Shown: positions 44,916 through 54,225, counted from the stretch's first letter. The stretch is 64,000 bases of DNA from Bacillota bacterium (GCA_021806565.1 JAJZXK010000003.1:18512-82511), one strand, 5' to 3'. Notes: generated from the letters alone by a model not told the origin. Program-made: numbers and translations.

Positions 44916-45897
44916 GCGGCTCGTCGGTGCGATCGTATACGCCGAGCGTCGGCTCTAACCCACCGAGCCACACGCGCACCTCCGACCGCGGGCGCAGGGC
45001 AGCGCCGCAGGCACGCAGCCCACCCCGCAGGTGGCGCCGGTCGGAGGTCAGCACCACCAGACGGGAGCGGGGCCGCAGTATGCGCGCCGCCTCACGCAGC
45101 AGGGCCGGATACAACGCGGCGTTGTCGGCCGCGGTACCCATGCGGTGGCCGAACGGCAGGTTGGTCGCGACCGCCGTGGCCTCACCGGGTTCGAGCGGCA
45201 GGTTGCGGGCGTCGCCGTGGCACAGTCGCGCCACGACCCGGCCCTGCGCCACCCATCCGGAAAGGGTTCGCGAGGCCGCGTCCAACGCCCCGGCATCCAC
45301 GTCCACCCCGACCAGTCTGCAGGGCCCGAGCATCGCCCGCTCAGCCAGCACGGTGCCGGATCCACAACACGGATCGCACAGGAGGTCTCCCTCCCGGGCA
45401 CGACTCGCCATCACCATCGCCCGCGCGAGCGCCGGGTTCAGGGCCCGCGCCATCAGAGCCACCCGGTATGGACGGCGCCGCTCACAGCCCCAGACGCGTG
45501 CGCGGCCGATGTGCAACACGCCGCCGCGGTCCAGGATGGCCACCAGATCCGGTGGCCCGTCCAGATCGGCCTCCACCGGCCCGCCGGCGGCGCGCACGAC
45601 CGCGGCGCGCACCTCGGCCGTCTCCCGGCCGCGGTTGATCCACTGCGCTTCGAACCAGAGCCGTTGCGCCGGCGGCAGTCGGTCCGGCGGCGACTCGGCC
45701 GGCCCCCTCCAGATCAGATCGATCAGGGCCCGCAGCGTCCCCGCCCCGCGCACCTGTTGCGCGGCATCCCCGGACGCCACCTCCACCCAGCCGTCCCCGA
45801 CCCGGCCCAGCGGCACCCCGAGCGCCTTGCACTCACCGACCAGGAAGCTCTCGATACCGGGCAGGGTCAGGGCCACCAACGCGCCGATCTCCACCAC
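44908..45897 (-). CDS. RNA/DNA methyltransferase with N-terminal THUMP-like domain
   Basis: 329 residues from GTG 45897. The N-terminal 150 residues resemble the THUMP/ferredoxin-like part of TrmN/Trm14 and RlmL enzymes (ALTLPGIESFLVGECKALG), followed by RPYRVALMARALNPALARAM. The Rossmann domain has motif I LLCDPCCGSGTVLAERAML, VGVDVDAGALDAA, and the catalytic TNLPFGHRMG (NPPY-like). This predicts AdoMet-dependent N2-guanine methylation of tRNA or rRNA. It overlaps the PhyH-like gene by 8 nt when TTG 44915 is used. Confidence 0.85.
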   Translation of the reverse strand: MVEIGALVALTLPGIESFLVGECKALGVPLGRVGDGWVEVASGDAAQQVRGAGTLRALIDLIWRGPAESPPDRLPPAQRLWFEAQWINRGRETAEVRAAVVRAAGGPVEADLDGPPDLVAILDRGGVLHIGRARVWGCERRRPYRVALMARALNPALARAMVMASRAREGDLLCDPCCGSGTVLAERAMLGPCRLVGVDVDAGALDAASRTLSGWVAQGRVVARLCHGDARNLPLEPGEATAVATNLPFGHRMGTAADNAALYPALLREAARILRPRSRLVVLTSDRRHLRGGLRACGAALRPRSEVRVWLGGLEPTLGVYDRTDEPLA

Positions 45898-46125
45898 ACC
45901 TCACCACGGCTGGGGTCGGGTCCCGCCTTCGGGCGCGGCGGCCGCTCCGAGCCTGTACACCGCAGAGGACCATGGCCAGGAAGGCGCTGGACGATTCCAC
46001 CTGCGCCGGCTGCAGCGTACCACACTGGAAAACACACGCAGGACGGCAGGAGGTGCGTTCATGGCGGCGTATCGGGCGGCCAACACTGACAGTGCCAATC
46101 ACTGCCAGACCGGGGGGCAACGTGC

Positions 46126-46854
46126 ATGGGGCGCGCGTCGCGGGGCCGTTCCGTGGTCCTCGGAGTTGCTGCAGCGGTGGTGAGCTTGAGTCTCGGCGGG
46201 TTTGCGTCCGCCGCATCTCTACCCATGGTACAGATCGACCAGAGTTCCCTGTCCGTGGCGGCCATAGGCGCGAGCCATAACCCCTTCGGCCCCCTGGCGG
46301 CGGGCCAGACACTCGCGGAGGTCTTCACCACCACCCAGCCCTTCAGTCTGGTGGGCGCGGACACCCCCACCTGGACCACCAAGACCTCCGGAGGCACGCT
46401 GCTGCTGCGCGCGGGCGCGGGTCTGACGGGCAAGGTCCTCGTCCAAAAGGCCTTCACGAACGTGGCGGACGGCGGCACCCTCACCCTCACGCTGGCCTCT
46501 CCAGCGCCCGCCGGCACCTACACGCTGGAACTGGCCAATCCGACCGGCCCGAGCCCGCTCGGCTCGCCGCCAAAGGGAGGCGCCATCGGTTGGTGGGGAT
46601 CCAACAGCATGGTTCCGGGGGACTACGCGCTCGTCAACGGCAAGAAGCAGCAGGCGGAACTGGTCATGGAGTACCAGCCGGTCGCCGCCGCGGCGAAGCC
46701 GGCGGCCTCCACTCCAGCGGCCGCCAGCAAGGGCACAGCGGGTAAGGCGCTGCCCAAGACCGGACAGGGTCCCGCGCTGCCGCTGGCCGGAGCGCTTGCG
46801 CTGGGGACGGGGCTGTGGCTGGCCGTGGCACGCCGCCGCCGCGGGACCGCCTGA
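46126..46854 (+). CDS. LPXTG-anchored surface protein with repeated-type module
   Basis: 242 residues. A signal peptide (RSVVLGVAAAVVSLSLGGFASA) is followed by one 150-residue module (SHNPFGPLAAGQTLAEVFTT, LLLRAGAGLTGKVLVQKAF, AIGWWGSNSMVPGDYAL) and an Ala/Lys linker. The C-terminus is LPKTG, a hydrophobic helix and RRRRG, a sortase cell-wall anchor. The module recurs at the C-terminus of the neighbouring 47157-49871 protein. No sortase gene is in the window. The module's function is unknown; a carbohydrate-binding role is a guess. Confidence 0.85.
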   Translation: MGRASRGRSVVLGVAAAVVSLSLGGFASAASLPMVQIDQSSLSVAAIGASHNPFGPLAAGQTLAEVFTTTQPFSLVGADTPTWTTKTSGGTLLLRAGAGLTGKVLVQKAFTNVADGGTLTLTLASPAPAGTYTLELANPTGPSPLGSPPKGGAIGWWGSNSMVPGDYALVNGKKQQAELVMEYQPVAAAAKPAASTPAAASKGTAGKALPKTGQGPALPLAGALALGTGLWLAVARRRRGTA

Positions 46855-46867
46855 CCAGCGGCCGCTG

Positions 46868-46907
46868 GAGACACCCCGCGCCGGCATGGGCGGGGTGTCT
46901 CATTTTT
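46868..46907 (+). terminator. Rho-independent terminator
   Basis: The perfect 12-bp stem GAGACACCCCGC (46868-46879) and GCGGGGTGTCTC (46890-46901), a 10-nt loop and ATTTTTCC follow the LPXTG gene stop by 13 nt. It is the one classical intrinsic terminator in the window. Confidence 0.92.
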
Positions 46908-47156
46908 CCGTCGCACGGGGGTACACCCGGCATGAAGGACGGCCGGGGCCCGTGGCGACCGAGCGCTTCCGCCGGCGTTCCTTCCCACCTGGCGGTCAGA
47001 GCGTGGCCGCTTGTCCGGCGCGAATGGGTGTCGGCGCCCCTCCCCCGCCCCTTGCCCAGTCCGTGTTGCGGCTTCCGGCCGACCCGGGCGCCAGTGACCC
47101 GGGTCGGCCGGAGGGCCGACGGGCTCAGAGCCGGAACGTGAAAGGATGGACGCGAC

Positions 47157-49871
47157 GTGTTGCGGTGTTCCTGGCTGCGCCACGTCGGGGGCCGGCGCGG
47201 CATTTGCCTCCTCTGCCTGACGGCCGCGTGCGCATGGACCACGGCTTGCGGACGGCCCAAACCCGCCGCGGTGCACGTCCGCACCATCCGGCTGGCGCCC
47301 GCACCCGCATCCGTCACCGAAGGGGCGACACTCCGCCTCACCGCCACTGCGCGCTCCGCCAACGGAGCGCCGGTGGCTGGCGCCGTCCTGCAGGCCTTTG
47401 CCAACGGCCAGTCCTGGGGGGCGCCCGAAACGACCGACCACCAGGGCCGGGCCGTGCTGCCGCTACCCATGCCGAGCACGGGAACCACGCGGCTGCAGGT
47501 GGCGACTCCCCCCCGGCGTACGGCGTGGATCTGGCCGGTCAAGACGCCTGCCGGGCGGCCCGTGTATCTCGTGCGAAAGTTCACCCTCGATCCCAAACTC
47601 CTCGGTTCGACGGTCTCCCGGTTGTCGATGCAGGCGACCCTGAGCATCGTGTCGGACCGGCGGTTCGTCGCCTATCTCAACGGTCATAAGGTGGCCTCGG
47701 GCTCGGGTCTGGACGTTCAGACAGTCCAAAGCCTCGGATCGCACCTGCGTGCGGGCGGCAACGTGCTGGCGGTCGAGTCATCGGGCGGACAACAGCCCGG
47801 ACTGCTGGCCCGCCTTTCGCTACGAACCTTCAGCGGTACGCTGACCGTACGGAGCGGCGGCGGGTGGCAGGCCTTTGGCCGGGCTCCGTCCCACTGGAAC
47901 GGCAATGCCGCCGCGTTGAGCCAGGCACGGGCGGTCCGTGTGCTCGGACCGGCGGGCGGCGGCGGCTGGCAAGGGCGTCCGATCCAAAACGGTGCGGCGC
48001 TGGGCCTGACCCCCCTGAGCCTCGGCGCCAGTCTGCCCGCGGGCTGGGTGGCATCTCCGATGGTGCGGGTGGCGGTCCGGCCGGTCCACCTGCCAGTGCG
48101 TCCGAACCCACGCCACATGGTTGGCATGGAATATGAGCCATGGTTCACCTCCATGAACATGACCTGGAAGAGCGCCGAGGCCGTCCCTCTGCTCGGGCCG
48201 TACCGCTCCACCGACACCTCGGCGCTCCGCCAGCATGCCCTGTGGCTGGACCGGGCCGGAATCAACTTCCTCCTCATCGACTGGTCGAATAACCTTTGGG
48301 GTAAGACCAGCTGGTCCCAGCGCTCACCGAACATCCAACAGTTGGTGAACAGCACCACGGTGCTGCTGAACACCTACGCCGCGATGCGAACCCAGGGCTT
48401 ACCAACCCCCCAGGTCACGCTGCTGCTCGGCCTGGACAACGGCCCCACCACGACCACCACCGCCCTGAACGAAGAGATGGCCTGGATCGACCGGAACTAC
48501 GTGCGCAATCCCCAGTACCGAGGGCTGTGGGTGCACTATCTGGGTAAGCCGCTGGTGGTGATCTTCAACGGCGCCGGTCCCAGCGCGCTCTCCGGGCAGC
48601 CGCCGATCTCCACATCGACGTTCACGGTGCGATGGATGGGCAGCCAGTTGCAGCAAAACCACCTGCAGAACGCCGGCTACTGGTCCTGGATGGACGGCTC
48701 GGTGCACCCGGTCGTGACCGCGTACCATGGACATCCCGAGGCGATGACGGTGACCCCGGCGTTCTTCGGCGCCGGTGGCTGGACCGGGCCCCAGGCCCTG
48801 GCGCGGCTCGGCGGGACGACATATCTGCGGGAGTTCGCGCGGGCGATGCAGATCAGGCCCCGGTTCCTGATCATCAACCAGTTCAACGAGTTCGCCGGCC
48901 AGCCGCCCTCGGCGGCCGTCCACGTGGACACATACACCGAGGCCCTGAGCGACGACATCGAACCGACCTCGGTGGGTGACTGCGGCTACGCCAGCTGCGG
49001 CGGCTGGGGCTTTTACTACCTGGATCTGACCCGGGCCCTGGTCTCCATGTACCACGAGGCCAAGCCCAAGAGTACGCTGCTGGCCGTCGGCAGCCCTCTG
49101 CGCGGCGCCACCGTCTGCGGAACGGCGCTGCCCGTCTTTTGGACCACCGTGGGGGCGCGGCCCAGCGGCGTGGAACTGAAGCTGGACGGACGCACCCTGG
49201 CCAGCGGGGCGTCCGGCACCTCGTACCGCCTCTCGCTGGCCGGGTTGCGCCGGGGGCCGCACACGCTCAGCGTGGTCGCCGAGGGCGCCAGCACGCGCTA
49301 TGTGCTCTCCCGCTCCGTGTTCGGGCCGGTACTCTCCCATCCCGTCCCCTCCCAGGTGCGACGCAGCTTCACCTACACCGGACCCTGCTCCGCGGGCACC
49401 CCCGCCGCGGCGAACCCCGCCGCCCCCGCCGCCCGCGACGGGATCGACCTCGGCAGCGTGGCCGCCGGTGCGATCGGGCCGACGCACAACCCGGTGGGGC
49501 CGCTGCTGCCCGGGCACACCCTGGCCGAGGTCTTCACCGTTCCTGGAGCCATGACGTCGGTCGAGGCCACCACCCCGACGTGGAACCACACCGGATCCGG
49601 CGCCACCCTCGTGTTGCGGGCGGGCGCCGGCCTGGGCGGACGAGTGCTGGCACGGCACACCTTCCAGAACGCGCTGGACAACGGCTGGCTGAGGTTGACC
49701 CTGCCGAGCCCCGCACGGGCCGGCGTGTATACGTTGGAGATGATGCACCCGACCGGCCCGGCCATCGGCTGGTGGGGCGCGGCGAAGATGGTCCAGGGGG
49801 CGTACGCGCTGAAGGACGGCCGCCGGCAGGCTCAGGAGTTGGTCGTCCACTGGACGATCGAGGGCGGCTGA
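47157..49871 (+). CDS. Secreted GH99-like glycoside hydrolase with shared C-terminal module
   Basis: 904 residues from GTG 47157. A lipobox-like signal (LLCLTAACAWTTAC) is followed by a bacterial Ig-like domain (SVTEGATLRLTATARSANG), a jelly-roll-like domain (VRKFTLDPKLLGSTVSRLSM), and a TIM-barrel core: MVGMEYEPWFTSMNMTW, HALWLDRAGINFLLIDWSNN and LLGLDNGP. The middle is related to GH71/GH99-type proteins. The final 140 residues repeat the module of the LPXTG neighbour (SHNP-type: THNPVGPLLPGHTLAEVF). It may act on alpha-mannan-like or related glycans; specificity is unknown. Confidence 0.75.
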   Translation: MLRCSWLRHVGGRRGICLLCLTAACAWTTACGRPKPAAVHVRTIRLAPAPASVTEGATLRLTATARSANGAPVAGAVLQAFANGQSWGAPETTDHQGRAVLPLPMPSTGTTRLQVATPPRRTAWIWPVKTPAGRPVYLVRKFTLDPKLLGSTVSRLSMQATLSIVSDRRFVAYLNGHKVASGSGLDVQTVQSLGSHLRAGGNVLAVESSGGQQPGLLARLSLRTFSGTLTVRSGGGWQAFGRAPSHWNGNAAALSQARAVRVLGPAGGGGWQGRPIQNGAALGLTPLSLGASLPAGWVASPMVRVAVRPVHLPVRPNPRHMVGMEYEPWFTSMNMTWKSAEAVPLLGPYRSTDTSALRQHALWLDRAGINFLLIDWSNNLWGKTSWSQRSPNIQQLVNSTTVLLNTYAAMRTQGLPTPQVTLLLGLDNGPTTTTTALNEEMAWIDRNYVRNPQYRGLWVHYLGKPLVVIFNGAGPSALSGQPPISTSTFTVRWMGSQLQQNHLQNAGYWSWMDGSVHPVVTAYHGHPEAMTVTPAFFGAGGWTGPQALARLGGTTYLREFARAMQIRPRFLIINQFNEFAGQPPSAAVHVDTYTEALSDDIEPTSVGDCGYASCGGWGFYYLDLTRALVSMYHEAKPKSTLLAVGSPLRGATVCGTALPVFWTTVGARPSGVELKLDGRTLASGASGTSYRLSLAGLRRGPHTLSVVAEGASTRYVLSRSVFGPVLSHPVPSQVRRSFTYTGPCSAGTPAAANPAAPAARDGIDLGSVAAGAIGPTHNPVGPLLPGHTLAEVFTVPGAMTSVEATTPTWNHTGSGATLVLRAGAGLGGRVLARHTFQNALDNGWLRLTLPSPARAGVYTLEMMHPTGPAIGWWGAAKMVQGAYALKDGRRQAQELVVHWTIEGG

Positions 49872-50068
49872 TGCGATGCCCTCCACCCGGGCCGTAGGGG
49901 CCGCGCCCGAAGACCGCCACCCCGAGACGGCGCCTGTCCCTTGGCGACAGTCAGAACTTGATGGACGCGCCGCCAAGTCACGGCGACGGCAGCGCTTACG
50001 CAGCGCACCTGGAGGTACAGCGGTCCGGAGCGCGAGCGGGCGTCAGAAACCGCGATTTCCGCAGTTCC

Positions 50069-52003
50069 CTACACCCGCCTCTCCCCCCTTCCCCCCCCCC
50101 CCAACTCTCCGCCCCGCCACTCCCGCGCCGCGCCGGTGGCGTTCCAACCCAGCACGCCGTCGTCCGTACGCGTCTCCACTACGCCCCGCGTCGTGGCGAC
50201 CTCGACCTCCGGCAGCCCCAGCGCCCGCGGCAGCGCCTGCAGCAGGTCGCGGACAATCGACTCCGCCGCGCCGGGCACCGCCATCCAGTCGTCTCCCGAC
50301 GCAAGCCCGCCGGTGTGGAACACAGCCGCGCCACGGCCCCACGGCCTGTACCACAGGACCAGCGGCACCTGACCGCTGGCCGGCGTGTGCCGCACCCGCA
50401 GCAGGGGCACGGCGGCGGGGTCGAGGTCGCGGTATGCGTGCGCGAGGTGCAGCGGCGGCAGCGCCGCGTACTCGGGCGTCCGCGCGCCGTCCGCCGGGCG
50501 GACCGCAGAGATGCCGAACACCTCCTCCGCCCGCTCGCCGAAGCCGAAGAGGACGGCAGCGGCGTCCGCACCTCCCGCGTTCTCCAGCGCCTCGGGCCGC
50601 ACCCCCGCGGCCACGACGACGCCGCCCTCCGCGGCGAAGCCCTGCAACCGCCGCAGCGTCTCGGCCGACCACAGCCGCGCCGGTGCGAGGAACACCGCGC
50701 GCAGACCCTGCAACGCCCCCGCGGCCACGAGGTGGTCGTCGAGAACCTCGAAGTCGCAGACGGGCCGCAGAGTTCGTGCGAGCCCCAACGCGCCGCCCAG
50801 GATGCCCGCCTGCCGCAGGGCCAGGTCCGGTAGGGAATGGATCAGGGCCACCTCGTACCGCGGGTGCCGCCGCGTGAGGCATGGGAGGCCGCGCTGCCAT
50901 GCCTCCGCCGCGCCGGGCACCAGGACGGCGTCGGTCCCGCGTTCCGCGACGACGTTGCCCTGGTACTCGTGCAACTGCCGGGCGCCCGAGCCGGTGGCGT
51001 TGAACTCCCGCACGGCGATGCCCGTCGCATTCACGGTCGCCGCGGGCTCGAAGCCGAAGAAGCCGCCGTGGTGGCGCGCGGCGCTGGCGGCCAGGCGCGT
51101 GAGCATCAGGTTCTGGACGTAGTCCGAGCCCTCGTTGGTGATGCGCACCCCCGCGCCGGTCGCGGCGGCCACGCGGCACTGCTCGGAGAAGTCCGAGCCG
51201 TGGGACGGGGTCATGTCCCCGCCGGTGCAGAGGTAGATCTCGCTTCCGGGCAGCCGGGTGCGGGCCTCCACGAGCCAGCGCTCCGCCCAAGCCGTCATGG
51301 CGCCGCGATACCACTCGACAAAGTCCAACCAGGCGCGCGGCGACGGCGCCTGCGGGGGCGAGGACGGGGGCGTTAGCCCGTCCCAGGATGACGGCGCGTC
51401 ACCCCACGCCTGTCGTAATCCGGCCAGGTCACCGTACCGCGCTTGCGTCCAACGGCGGAAATCCGCCAAGGCGTAGCGATCCCCGCACCAGTAGCCGGCG
51501 TGGCCGTGATAGTCGCCGGGCCAGTTGCCGACGACGGTGAAGATGGCCTCCCCGTAGTCGCCGGTGACGCCAAGCAGCAGCGACTCGACGGACTCTGAGG
51601 CGCCGCCCACGCCGTAGCGGGTGGCGAAGGCCGCCATCAGGCGACGGACCTGCGGGAAGAGGTGGGGGCTCCAAATAGATTGGGTACCCGTCTCGCGGCC
51701 GTGCTCCAGGCAGCGGGCAAAGACGCTCTGCTCGCTGCGGCGAAACCACTCCGGCGTGGCGTACCAGGGCCCCGCGATGAGGAACGGCACCCAGCGCAAG
51801 CCGTGCGCCCGCAACGCCTCCAGGTCGGCGTCGAAGACGGACCAATCCCACCGGCCCTGTTCGGGCTCGAAGTCGATCCAGCGAACGTACGTCTCGACAC
51901 TGGTGGCGCCCATGTCGACCAGCCGGCGCAGGACGGCCGCGCCGCCCGGCCGGGCAGCGAACCCCTTCTCCATTCCGATGGTGACTTCCAGTGGCGAGGC
52001 CAT
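50069..52003 (-). CDS. GH42-like beta-galactosidase-type glycoside hydrolase
   Basis: 644 residues; ATG 52003 has GGAGG 8 nt upstream. The TIM barrel has VETYVRWIDFEPEQGRWDWS, PFLIAGPWYATPEWFRRSEQ, LLGVTGDYGEAIFTVVG with the likely acid/base Glu, and RITNEGSDYVQN with the nucleophile Glu. A trimerisation-like domain follows (VCDFEVLDDHLVAAGALQGL, PARLWSAETLRRLQGFAAEGG). No signal peptide is seen, so it is cytoplasmic. A 12-base C run at 50091-50102 lies in the last codons and could shift the C-terminal frame. Confidence 0.75.
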   Translation of the reverse strand: MASPLEVTIGMEKGFAARPGGAAVLRRLVDMGATSVETYVRWIDFEPEQGRWDWSVFDADLEALRAHGLRWVPFLIAGPWYATPEWFRRSEQSVFARCLEHGRETGTQSIWSPHLFPQVRRLMAAFATRYGVGGASESVESLLLGVTGDYGEAIFTVVGNWPGDYHGHAGYWCGDRYALADFRRWTQARYGDLAGLRQAWGDAPSSWDGLTPPSSPPQAPSPRAWLDFVEWYRGAMTAWAERWLVEARTRLPGSEIYLCTGGDMTPSHGSDFSEQCRVAAATGAGVRITNEGSDYVQNLMLTRLAASAARHHGGFFGFEPAATVNATGIAVREFNATGSGARQLHEYQGNVVAERGTDAVLVPGAAEAWQRGLPCLTRRHPRYEVALIHSLPDLALRQAGILGGALGLARTLRPVCDFEVLDDHLVAAGALQGLRAVFLAPARLWSAETLRRLQGFAAEGGVVVAAGVRPEALENAGGADAAAVLFGFGERAEEVFGISAVRPADGARTPEYAALPPLHLAHAYRDLDPAAVPLLRVRHTPASGQVPLVLWYRPWGRGAAVFHTGGLASGDDWMAVPGAAESIVRDLLQALPRALGLPEVEVATTRGVVETRTDDGVLGWNATGAAREWRGGELGGGGRGERRV

Positions 52004-52109
52004 GCGCATCCCCTCCACCGCGCGGGGCTTCCTCGGGCACTGCAGGAAACCTGCGCCGGGGGGTCGGGTTGTGCGAGGCGCCAGGGCCCAACTTCGCACA
52101 ACTCAGGGC

Positions 52110-52495
52110 GCTGCATCATTGCCAACTCCTGAAGGACCGAGCAGGCAGGACGACGTTGGACTTTGGTGTTGTCGTGCAGGCACTTGCCGACGACTTCACC
52201 GCACACCTCGAATCCGTGCAGGTGGCAACGCACAAACGTCGCCAAGTCCTGTCGCTCCGCGCCGCGCAGTTTTCCACCTGTTCCTGGCGCACGCGCCGTA
52301 CGATATACTCGGCCCAAGGCGCCAGCGTGGACTTGCGCGGCCCACGTGGCTGCGGCATCGGGATCGTGTCCGCCCGCAGGTACTTCCGACGGTCGCGCGG
52401 GAAAGGTCCAACCGCCTTGCGATCTCCCGGATGCCGGCCCCTTCGGCTCGCAGGTCGTAGATCGTCTTCGCATTCGCGCCCCCCTGCATCGTCAC
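52110..52495 (-). pseudogene. IS21 family IstA transposase relic
   Basis: Three frames must be joined: KTIYDLRAEGAGIREIARRL DLSRATV (helix-turn-helix), then RRKYLRADTIPMPQPRGPRK, and then CHLHGFEVCGEVVGKCLHDN TKV. These match the IstA start, DNA-binding linker and early DDE domain (the YDN(M/T)K motif). At least two frameshifts and a deletion are present. The remaining part of the 52004-52736 gap holds no supported gene apart from the VapBC promoter. Confidence 0.65.
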
Positions 52496-52682
52496 CTGAC
52501 CCCCTCCTGGATTTCTTTGCCTGGAAACCCAAGCGGGGGCTTCGCTGGGGGGTAGGTCATTTCTTATCCGGCTAACTGGGTCATGTTGAAACCGGCCACC
52601 ACAGGGTCGATAGCACCGGCTTCCAACCCACCGTACCGCCGCGGCCGGGTCACGTTTCCACGCCGCGTCGCGTAGTGCCCGA

Positions 52683-52716
52683 TTGACGCGCGATGCAATA
52701 CCGCGATATCATGATA
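52683..52716 (+). promoter_or_regulatory. VapBC promoter with palindromic operator
   Basis: TTGACG (52683-52688), an 18-bp spacer and TATCAT (52707-52712) form a good promoter. The -10 lies within the perfect palindrome TATCATGATA (52707-52716), a probable binding site for the ribbon-helix-helix antitoxin, as expected for autoregulation. The vapB ATG is at 52737. Confidence 0.65.
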
Positions 52717-52736
52717 CCGGGAGGGAAGCGCCAGTC

Positions 52737-53165
52737 ATGTCGGTCCGGTTCGTGACGACCAACGTCCGATTCGCGCCGGAGGATTACGCCGACCTGCAGC
52801 GTCTGGCCGCGGCGAGTGGCCGCAGCCTGGCGCAGTGCATCCGACTGGCCGTCAGCGCCTATCTGGCCCGTCCCGACGGTGAAACCGATGCGGGTGCGGC
52901 CGAGGACCTTCTCGCATACGGCCCGCCTGGATCCGGCGTCGAAGTGGCCGCGGAGGTGCACGGCGAGACGCTCGTCTTACAGCAACCGTTACCCGGCGTC
53001 CGCGATGGCGATAAGGTGTGGGTCCACTGCATCGGTGCGGCCGACCGGGCCGTGCAGCAACAGCGCCGCCAAGTGGTGGCGGACCTGCTGGCCGAGTTCG
53101 AGGCGATGGAGGCAGGCCCTCCGGCCCCGACCCGCGCCGAGGACAAGGAGATCTACGACCCGTGA
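52737..53165 (+). CDS. vapB: Ribbon-helix-helix antitoxin (VapB-like)
   Basis: 142 residues from ATG 52737, GGGAGG upstream. The N-terminus FVTTNVRFAPEDYADLQRLA AASGRSLAQCIRLAVSAYL is a ribbon-helix-helix DNA-binding unit. The C-terminal half is long for an antitoxin and strand-rich (VEVAAEVHGETLVLQQPLPG) with a helical acidic tail (LLAEFEAMEAGP), which likely wraps the toxin. The stop overlaps the toxin start (GTGA). Confidence 0.8.
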   Translation: MSVRFVTTNVRFAPEDYADLQRLAAASGRSLAQCIRLAVSAYLARPDGETDAGAAEDLLAYGPPGSGVEVAAEVHGETLVLQQPLPGVRDGDKVWVHCIGAADRAVQQQRRQVVADLLAEFEAMEAGPPAPTRAEDKEIYDP

Positions 53166-53569
53166 AAGAGGCTTTCGTCGACACCGGTCCGCTCTACGCC
53201 TTCTTCGACACCCGCGACCCCCGCCACGATGACGCCGTCCAGTTGTTTACGGCGGCATGGCCGTTGGTTACGACGAACCTGGTGGTGGCGGAGGTCGTCA
53301 CCCTGGCCATGCAGCGGCGGGAACCGGCTTTCGGCATCCGGCTCGCCGAGCACCTCGTGGAGGGCCGTCCGGCCAGGGTAGAACGGACGACCGCCGCCGA
53401 CGAGGCGCTCGCTGTCCGCTTTTTGAGGCGCTTCGCGCCGACCGGGGTCAACTTCGCCGACTGCGTGTCGTTTTCGGTCATCGCCCGTCTGCAACTGGGG
53501 TTGGTGTATTCCTTCGACCAGAACTTCGCGCCACCGGGCTTCTTCCGGCTCGAGCCCGCCGAATGCTGA
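53162..53569 (+). CDS. vapC: PIN-domain ribonuclease toxin (VapC-like)
   Basis: 135 residues from GTG 53162, overlapping vapB by 4 nt. PIN acidic residues are visible: EAFVDTGPLYAFFD (first Asp), LVVAEVVTLAM (Glu), NFADCVSFSVIARL (third Asp) and SFDQNFAPPGF (fourth). It is predicted to cleave tRNA or rRNA when free of VapB. The module is a type II toxin-antitoxin system. The IS21 relic lies immediately upstream, so it was probably acquired with mobile DNA. Confidence 0.87.
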   Translation: MKEAFVDTGPLYAFFDTRDPRHDDAVQLFTAAWPLVTTNLVVAEVVTLAMQRREPAFGIRLAEHLVEGRPARVERTTAADEALAVRFLRRFAPTGVNFADCVSFSVIARLQLGLVYSFDQNFAPPGFFRLEPAEC

Positions 53570-53589
53570 GGGGCCTCTTGCGACAGGTC

Positions 53590-54225
53590 TCAGCCGGCCA
53601 CACCCGGACGGCTCCCGGGCTTCAGGGCCGGCGCACCACCGGCCTGGCACAGCGGGCACGCATCCGCGGGCCAGGAGGCCCACTCGAACCGGCCCAGGCT
53701 CACGTACGGCACCGTGAACACGCCCGAGGGATCGGCGGTACGGTCGCAGTATGCGGCGACACCGACCAGCCGCGCCCCGGCCGCCTCCACCAACGCTTGC
53801 ACCTCGCGCACCGAGCCCCCCGTGGTCAACGTGTTTTCGCAGATCAGCACCGGCTCTTCGGCCTCGAGGCCGAAGCCGCGGCGCAGAGCCATCCGCCCGT
53901 CGCCATCCCGCTCCGCGAATACGAAGCGCAAGCCCATGGCCTCCGCCAGCGCAAAACCCGGTAGGATCGCACCCAGGGCGGGGCCGAGGATGGTGCGCGG
54001 TCGTAGACCCTGCCCCAGCACGACGGCGGCCAGGGCCCGCGCCAACCGCTGTGCCAGTTCAGGCCACTGGAAAGGGGCGGCCACCTGAAGGTAGCGGTCG
54101 GCGTGGCGCCCTGAACTCAGCACGAAATGCCCCGTGAGCAGTCCACCCGACCGGTGGAGCGTCTGCTCCAGTTCCACCTGACCGCCCCACGGCGCCTCGC
54201 CAAACGCCCCGCCTGACTCCGGCAT
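53590..54225 (-). CDS. pyrE: Orotate phosphoribosyltransferase (Thermus-type)
   Basis: 211 residues from ATG 54225, with GAAGGGGG upstream. It has LLTGHFVLSSGRHADRYLQV, ILGPALGAILPGFALAEAMG and the PRPP loop VLICENTLTTGGSVREVQAL, plus the C-terminal ACPLCQAGGAP found in Thermus-type PyrE. The usual loop is ED-TTGGS; here the Asp is Asn. It converts orotate and PRPP to OMP. Dihydroorotase lies upstream on the same strand, separated by 132 nt. Confidence 0.88.
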   Translation of the reverse strand: MPESGGAFGEAPWGGQVELEQTLHRSGGLLTGHFVLSSGRHADRYLQVAAPFQWPELAQRLARALAAVVLGQGLRPRTILGPALGAILPGFALAEAMGLRFVFAERDGDGRMALRRGFGLEAEEPVLICENTLTTGGSVREVQALVEAAGARLVGVAAYCDRTADPSGVFTVPYVSLGRFEWASWPADACPLCQAGGAPALKPGSRPGVAG

